This document shows, piece by piece, positions 60,653 through 64,000 of a DNA stretch of 64,000 nucleotides (within the stretch, counting starts at the first letter, position 1; the number at the start of each line of letters is the position of its first letter). The position numbers and the translations under genes were made by a program. This DNA is from Motiliproteus sp036961355. GTDB taxonomy: Bacteria > Pseudomonadota > Gammaproteobacteria > Pseudomonadales > Balneatricaceae. The notes beneath the pieces were generated by a model. The model was not told where the DNA came from, ran no database searches, and was given only the letters and a program-made list of their open reading frames with translations. The DNA is taken from the NCBI GenBank assembly GCA_036961355.1, contig JBALVL010000013.1, positions 47,631-111,630 on the forward strand, in the 5' to 3' direction.

Positions 60653-61627
60653 TTATTTCTGTTCGTGATGGTAGCGAAGTACCGTTTCGACTTCGTCTTT
60701 AGAGCCCAATACAACAGATACCCGTTCGTGAATCTGACTGGGTTGCACTTGCATGATATCGATCTTGGTGTTGACGCTACGGCCACCGGCCTGTTCAATC
60801 AGCATACTCATCGGGTTGCCTTCGTACATCAGTCGCAGCTTACCCGGTTTCTTCGGTGCCCTAGAGTCCCACGGGTACATGAAAATACCACCACGGGTCA
60901 GGATACGATGGACTTCAGCCACCATCGAGGCGATCCAGCGCATGTTGTAGCGCTTACCCAGTGGTCCTTCTTCACCGGCCAGCAGGTCGTCGACATAGTT
61001 CTGAACCGGCTTGTCCCAGAAGCGCTGGTTTGACATGTTGATGGCAAACTCCTGCGTTGTCTCAGGAACCCGTACCTGTTCACGTGTCAGATAAAACTCG
61101 CCATTGTGTCCCAGAGTAAACATGTTGACGCCGTTTCCGGTGGTCAGCGCCAAGATGCAGGATGGACCATACAGTACGTAGCCGGCAGCAACTTGCTTAC
61201 AACCTGGCTGCAGGTAGGCTTGCTCTTGAGCGGCGTCTAGTCCTTCCGGAGCTTCCAGAATTGAGAAGATGGTACCGACTGTGACATTGATGTCGATGTT
61301 GGACGAGCCGTCTAGCGGATCAAACGTCACTAGGTATTTACCTTTAGGATCGCAGGCGACCGGGAAGTCCTCTTCTTCCGAGGCCATGCCGCGTACCAGA
61401 TCCGACTCGCTCAACGTCTGCTTGATCAAGTCATTGGAGATAACGTCGAGTTTTTTCTGGGTCTCGCCCTGAATATTCTCAATCTCGGTCGCGCCTAAGA
61501 TTCCCGCTAATGCACCGTCTTGCAGCTGCCGCTCAATCTCCTTACAGGAGGCCATCAGCAGGTTGATCAATTCGATCAGGTCAGCGGATGTTTCTTGGTG
61601 TTTGAGGAACTGGGTGAGCCGTTGCAT
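60653..61627 (-). CDS. fbp: Fructose-1,6-bisphosphatase class I
   Basis: Dephosphorylates fructose-1,6-bisphosphate in gluconeogenesis. The 324 residues have the class I pattern: MASEEEDFPVACDPKGKYLVTFDPLDGSSNID with the metal-binding DPLDGSS. GNGVNMFTLGHNGEFYLT, YNMRWIASMVAEVHRILTRGGIFMYP and KLRLMYEGNPMSMLIEQAGGRSVN follow. It is divergent from mpl across 328 bp. Confidence 0.97.
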   Translation of the reverse strand: MQRLTQFLKHQETSADLIELINLLMASCKEIERQLQDGALAGILGATEIENIQGETQKKLDVISNDLIKQTLSESDLVRGMASEEEDFPVACDPKGKYLVTFDPLDGSSNIDINVTVGTIFSILEAPEGLDAAQEQAYLQPGCKQVAAGYVLYGPSCILALTTGNGVNMFTLGHNGEFYLTREQVRVPETTQEFAINMSNQRFWDKPVQNYVDDLLAGEEGPLGKRYNMRWIASMVAEVHRILTRGGIFMYPWDSRAPKKPGKLRLMYEGNPMSMLIEQAGGRSVNTKIDIMQVQPSQIHERVSVVLGSKDEVETVLRYHHEQK

Positions 61628-61955
61628 GGAGTGGGTCCTGTCGTTATGCGCGTTGAGACAAGTAATAGCAGCTTTTTAATACGATCGCCGCGTTGAGTGG
61701 TGCGAATGATACGTCATGCGTATAGCCATTGCATGAAAAAACCTGCGCTGAGCGATGATATTACTGATCCAAAACAAATTTGGATGTGATCGGCCAGCGG
61801 TCGTGGGTTTGGCGTGGGCGCACAGGTAGACAGGTAAGGCTTTAGGTCATCTGTTGGAGGGGGTTTAGCGCGCTCAATTCGTTGTGAAATAGCCCGACGG
61901 TAAACTCTGCTGCTATCATGCGGACTCTTTCTAAGTGATGGGCGATTGGATCAGC
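61628..61955. other. Divergent region fbp / mpl
   Basis: 328 bp between divergent starts. A 7-bp inverted repeat ATCCAAA/TTTGGAT (61767-61773 with 61779-61785) and a shorter one, ATACG/CGTAT (near 61711-61725), are candidate operator or hairpin elements. No convincing promoter hexamers were assigned. Confidence 0.4.
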
Positions 61956-63338
61956 ATGCATCTGCATATTTTGGGTATCTGCGGTACATTTATGGGCTCG
62001 CTGGCGTTGTTGGCCAAAGCCAAGGGGTTTCAGGTTAGCGGCTGTGATGCCAATGTCTATCCGCCGATGAGCACGCAGTTGGCGGAGCAGGGGGTTGAGC
62101 TGCTGGAGGGTTATCGGCCCGAACATCTGCAGGCTAGCGCTGACCGGTCGGTTCCGGATCTGGTCATCGTTGGTAATGCAATGTCGCGCGGCAACCCTTG
62201 CGTCGAGTACCTGCTCAACCAGGGGATTGCTTATACCTCGGGGCCGCAGTGGTTGGCGGAGCATGTGTTACAGGATAAATGGGTGATGGCGGTTGCTGGC
62301 ACCCACGGCAAGACCACAACAAGTAGTATGCTGGCCTGGGTGTTGGAATATGCCGGTATGGCACCGGGTTTTTTGATCGGCGGGGTGCCGTCCAATTTCG
62401 ACCTGTCGGCTCGGCTGGGTGAAACACCGTTCTTTGTGATCGAAGCCGACGAATACGACACGGCTTTCTTCGATAAACGTTCCAAGTTTGTTCATTACCG
62501 ACCTCGCACCGCGATTCTCAATAATCTTGAGTTTGATCATGCCGACATCTTCGACGATCTGGCGGCGATAGAGCGACAGTTTCATCATCTGATTCGTACG
62601 GTGCCCGCCAATGGTCAGGTGATCGTGCCGCGCGACGATGATAATTTGACCCGAGTATTGGAGCAGGGCTGTTGGACCCCAGTGATCAGTTTCGGACTGG
62701 AATTAGGTGGCGACTGGCAGGCTCGGCTGTTGCAAACTGATGGCTCCTCTTTCGAGGTTTTGTTGGACGGTGCATCGGTGGCTACAGTCAACTGGGATCA
62801 GACCGGACAGCACTCCGTGCGAAACGGTTTAGCCGTGATGGCGGCGGCGCGTCACGTCGGGGTTACCCCCGAGCACAGTGCCGAGGCGTTGAATCGTTTT
62901 AAGGGGGTTAAAAGACGGATGGAGCGCGTCGGTGAGGCTGCCGGTATCAAGGTGTATGATGATTTTGCCCATCATCCGACCGCCATCGCCACAACCCTGC
63001 AGGGGTTGCGAGCCCGCGCCGGAGATAAGCCTGTGGTGGCGGTGATTGAGCCACGTTCAAACACCATGCGTTTGGGTAGCCATCAACAGGCACTGGCTCC
63101 TGCTACTGCCGATGCCACCGAGGTACTGTGGTACCAGCCAGCGGGATTGGACTGGGCGCTGGATGCGGTGGTAGCTGATAGCCCGGTGCCAGCACGCGTA
63201 TTCGACAACGTCGACGCCATTATCGAAGCGGTCAAAGCATACCAGGGCAGTGGCGCTGAAGTGGTGATTATGAGTAATGGTGGTTTTGAAGGGATTCATC
63301 AGCGGATGTTAAGCGCGTTGCAGGCGCTACCGTCATGA
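61956..63338 (+). CDS. mpl: UDP-N-acetylmuramate:L-alanyl-gamma-D-glutamyl-meso-DAP ligase Mpl
   Basis: Attaches recycled murein tripeptide to UDP-MurNAc in peptidoglycan recycling. The ATG at 61956 gives 460 residues starting MHLHILGICGTFMGSLALLAK. The Mur ligase P-loop is VAGTHGKTTTSSMLAW, with NLEFDHADIFDDL and a C-terminal YDDFAHHPTAIATTL. It complements the AmgK/MurU branch earlier in the window, since Mpl uses UDP-MurNAc. Its stop overlaps the ubiX start by four bases (ATGA). Confidence 0.97.
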   Translation: MHLHILGICGTFMGSLALLAKAKGFQVSGCDANVYPPMSTQLAEQGVELLEGYRPEHLQASADRSVPDLVIVGNAMSRGNPCVEYLLNQGIAYTSGPQWLAEHVLQDKWVMAVAGTHGKTTTSSMLAWVLEYAGMAPGFLIGGVPSNFDLSARLGETPFFVIEADEYDTAFFDKRSKFVHYRPRTAILNNLEFDHADIFDDLAAIERQFHHLIRTVPANGQVIVPRDDDNLTRVLEQGCWTPVISFGLELGGDWQARLLQTDGSSFEVLLDGASVATVNWDQTGQHSVRNGLAVMAAARHVGVTPEHSAEALNRFKGVKRRMERVGEAAGIKVYDDFAHHPTAIATTLQGLRARAGDKPVVAVIEPRSNTMRLGSHQQALAPATADATEVLWYQPAGLDWALDAVVADSPVPARVFDNVDAIIEAVKAYQGSGAEVVIMSNGGFEGIHQRMLSALQALPS

Positions 63339-63949
63339 ATGACAACGCTTCTAAACCGGTTGCGGTCGCGCTGACTGGCGCATCAGGAGCGCAATACGGT
63401 CTGCGATTGATCGAATGTCTGGTGGCCGCACAAGTGCCGGTCTATGTGATGGTTTCACGCGCTGCGCAAGTAGTTATCGCCACAGAAACCGAGCTAAAAA
63501 TCCCCTCGGATGCGGCCAAGGCGCAGCAGTTTCTGACTCAGCAATTTGGTGCGCAAGCGGGACAGATTCAGGTGTTCTCGCGCGAGAACTGGTTTGCACC
63601 GGTGGCCTCAGGTTCTGGCGCTGCCTCGGCGACGGTCGTTTGCCCATGCAGTACCGGTAGTCTGTCGGCGTTTGCCTGTGGTGCCAGCGACAATTTGATC
63701 GAGCGAGCGGTCGATGTCGCTTTGAAAGAGCGGCGACAATTGATTCTGGTGCCGCGAGAGGCGCCTTATTCTGAGATTCATCTCGAGAACATGCTCAAGC
63801 TAACCCGGATGGGCGCGGTGGTAATTCCAGCGAGCCCCGGTTTCTATCATAAGCCGCAATCGGTCGCTGAGATGATCGATTTCGTGGTGGCACGGATTCT
63901 GGATCAGCTGGGCATTGAGCAAACGCTAATGCCGCGATGGGGTGGTTGA
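63335..63949 (+). CDS. ubiX: Flavin prenyltransferase UbiX
   Basis: Makes prenylated FMN, the cofactor of the UbiD decarboxylase in ubiquinone synthesis. The 204 residues carry ALTGASGAQYGLRLIECL, the FMN-binding VVCPCSTGSLSAFACGASDNLIERAVDVALKERR, VPREAPYSEIHLENMLKLT and the final PASPGFYHKP. Its start overlaps the mpl stop (ATGA), so the two are translationally coupled. Confidence 0.97.
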   Translation: MNDNASKPVAVALTGASGAQYGLRLIECLVAAQVPVYVMVSRAAQVVIATETELKIPSDAAKAQQFLTQQFGAQAGQIQVFSRENWFAPVASGSGAASATVVCPCSTGSLSAFACGASDNLIERAVDVALKERRQLILVPREAPYSEIHLENMLKLTRMGAVVIPASPGFYHKPQSVAEMIDFVVARILDQLGIEQTLMPRWGG

Positions 63950-63955
63950 ACGAAT

Positions 63956-63998
63956 GTCCTCCGCAATCCCGTCATTTCAATGAAGGGTCAAGGAGGAC
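63956..63998. repeat. Interrupted inverted repeat after ubiX
   Basis: GTCCTCC (63956-63962) pairs with GGAGGAC (63992-63998), CCC (63968-63970) with GGG (63985-63987). It stands at the window edge and could be a terminator or a REP-like element. Confidence 0.4.
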
Positions 63999-64000
63999 GG

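Overview
The window is a dense, mostly housekeeping stretch of a gammaproteobacterial chromosome. Gene order points to a marine, Oceanospirillales/Pseudomonadales-type organism. The supporting blocks are glpE-apaH-apaG-rsmA-pdxA-surA-lptD-amgK-murU-djlA, rpe-gph-trpE, aroQ-accB-accC-prmA-DUF3426-dusB-fis-purH-purD, prkA-yeaH-spoVR, and mpl-ubiX. The AmgK/MurU peptidoglycan-recycling pair, LptD, and trpE sitting apart from trpGDC are typical of that group. The sequence is moderately GC-rich by eye. I saw no rRNA, tRNA, insertion sequence, prophage or CRISPR array. The taxonomic placement is inference from gene order only.

Layout. 1-5.2 kb: tsaD, plsY (opposite strand), folB-folK, a pteridine-reductase-type SDR, a CCA-adding enzyme with a decayed HD motif, and a GlpE-type rhodanese. 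5.3-12.7 kb: a long minus-strand run for diadenosine polyphosphate turnover, rRNA methylation, PLP synthesis and outer-membrane biogenesis (apaH, apaG, rsmA, pdxA, surA, lptD). 12.9-18 kb (plus): amgK-murU, djlA and a dual GGDEF/EAL protein. 18.1-22.7 kb: a DUF3530 envelope protein, rpe, gph, and trpE with a strong terminator. 23-29.8 kb: an accessory methylated-amine block, comprising a trimethylamine-dehydrogenase-like flavoprotein, a GcvA-like LysR regulator, a dimethylglycine/sarcosine-dehydrogenase-like protein and PurU. 29.9-34.1 kb: a SLC13-type transporter with TrkA-C domains, a single-domain voltage-gated channel, and a CbiB-type cobalamin enzyme. 34.1-40.8 kb: a METTL25-like methyltransferase and the PrkA-YeaH-SpoVR stress operon, which here carries a small Kazal-type lipoprotein and a block of 14-bp tandem repeats. 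41-45.5 kb: a YbdK-type ligase, an N-formylglutamate-amidohydrolase-family protein and a chemoreceptor. 45.5-54.4 kb: the minus-strand purD/purH/fis/dusB/DUF3426/prmA/accC/accB/aroQ series. 54.7-64 kb: an uncharacterised lipoprotein, an orphan ParA ATPase, a phosphodiesterase-fold protein, a cold-shock gene with a long leader, ybiT, ppa, fbp, mpl and ubiX.

How the genes fit together. The 23-30 kb block reads as oxidative N-demethylation with one-carbon recycling. Two flavoproteins would strip methyl groups, the second passing them to tetrahydrofolate through its GcvT-like half. PurU would then release formate and free the folate. The LysR protein, divergent from the second flavoprotein over two tandem palindromes, is the likely switch. 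The prkA-yeaH-kazal-spoVR set looks like one transcription unit; prkA/yeaH/spoVR operons are linked to starvation and stress.

The best leads for something undescribed are: (1) the Kazal lipoprotein translationally coupled to yeaH, with the 14-bp repeats before spoVR; (2) the TMADH-like enzyme that lacks the flavin-linking cysteine and has acidic residues where two of the three aromatic cation-cage residues sit; (3) the channel with filter TFEDWTD, which resembles calcium-selective variants; and (4) the lipoprotein/orphan ParA/phosphodiesterase trio. Family alignments were made from memory, with no database search.
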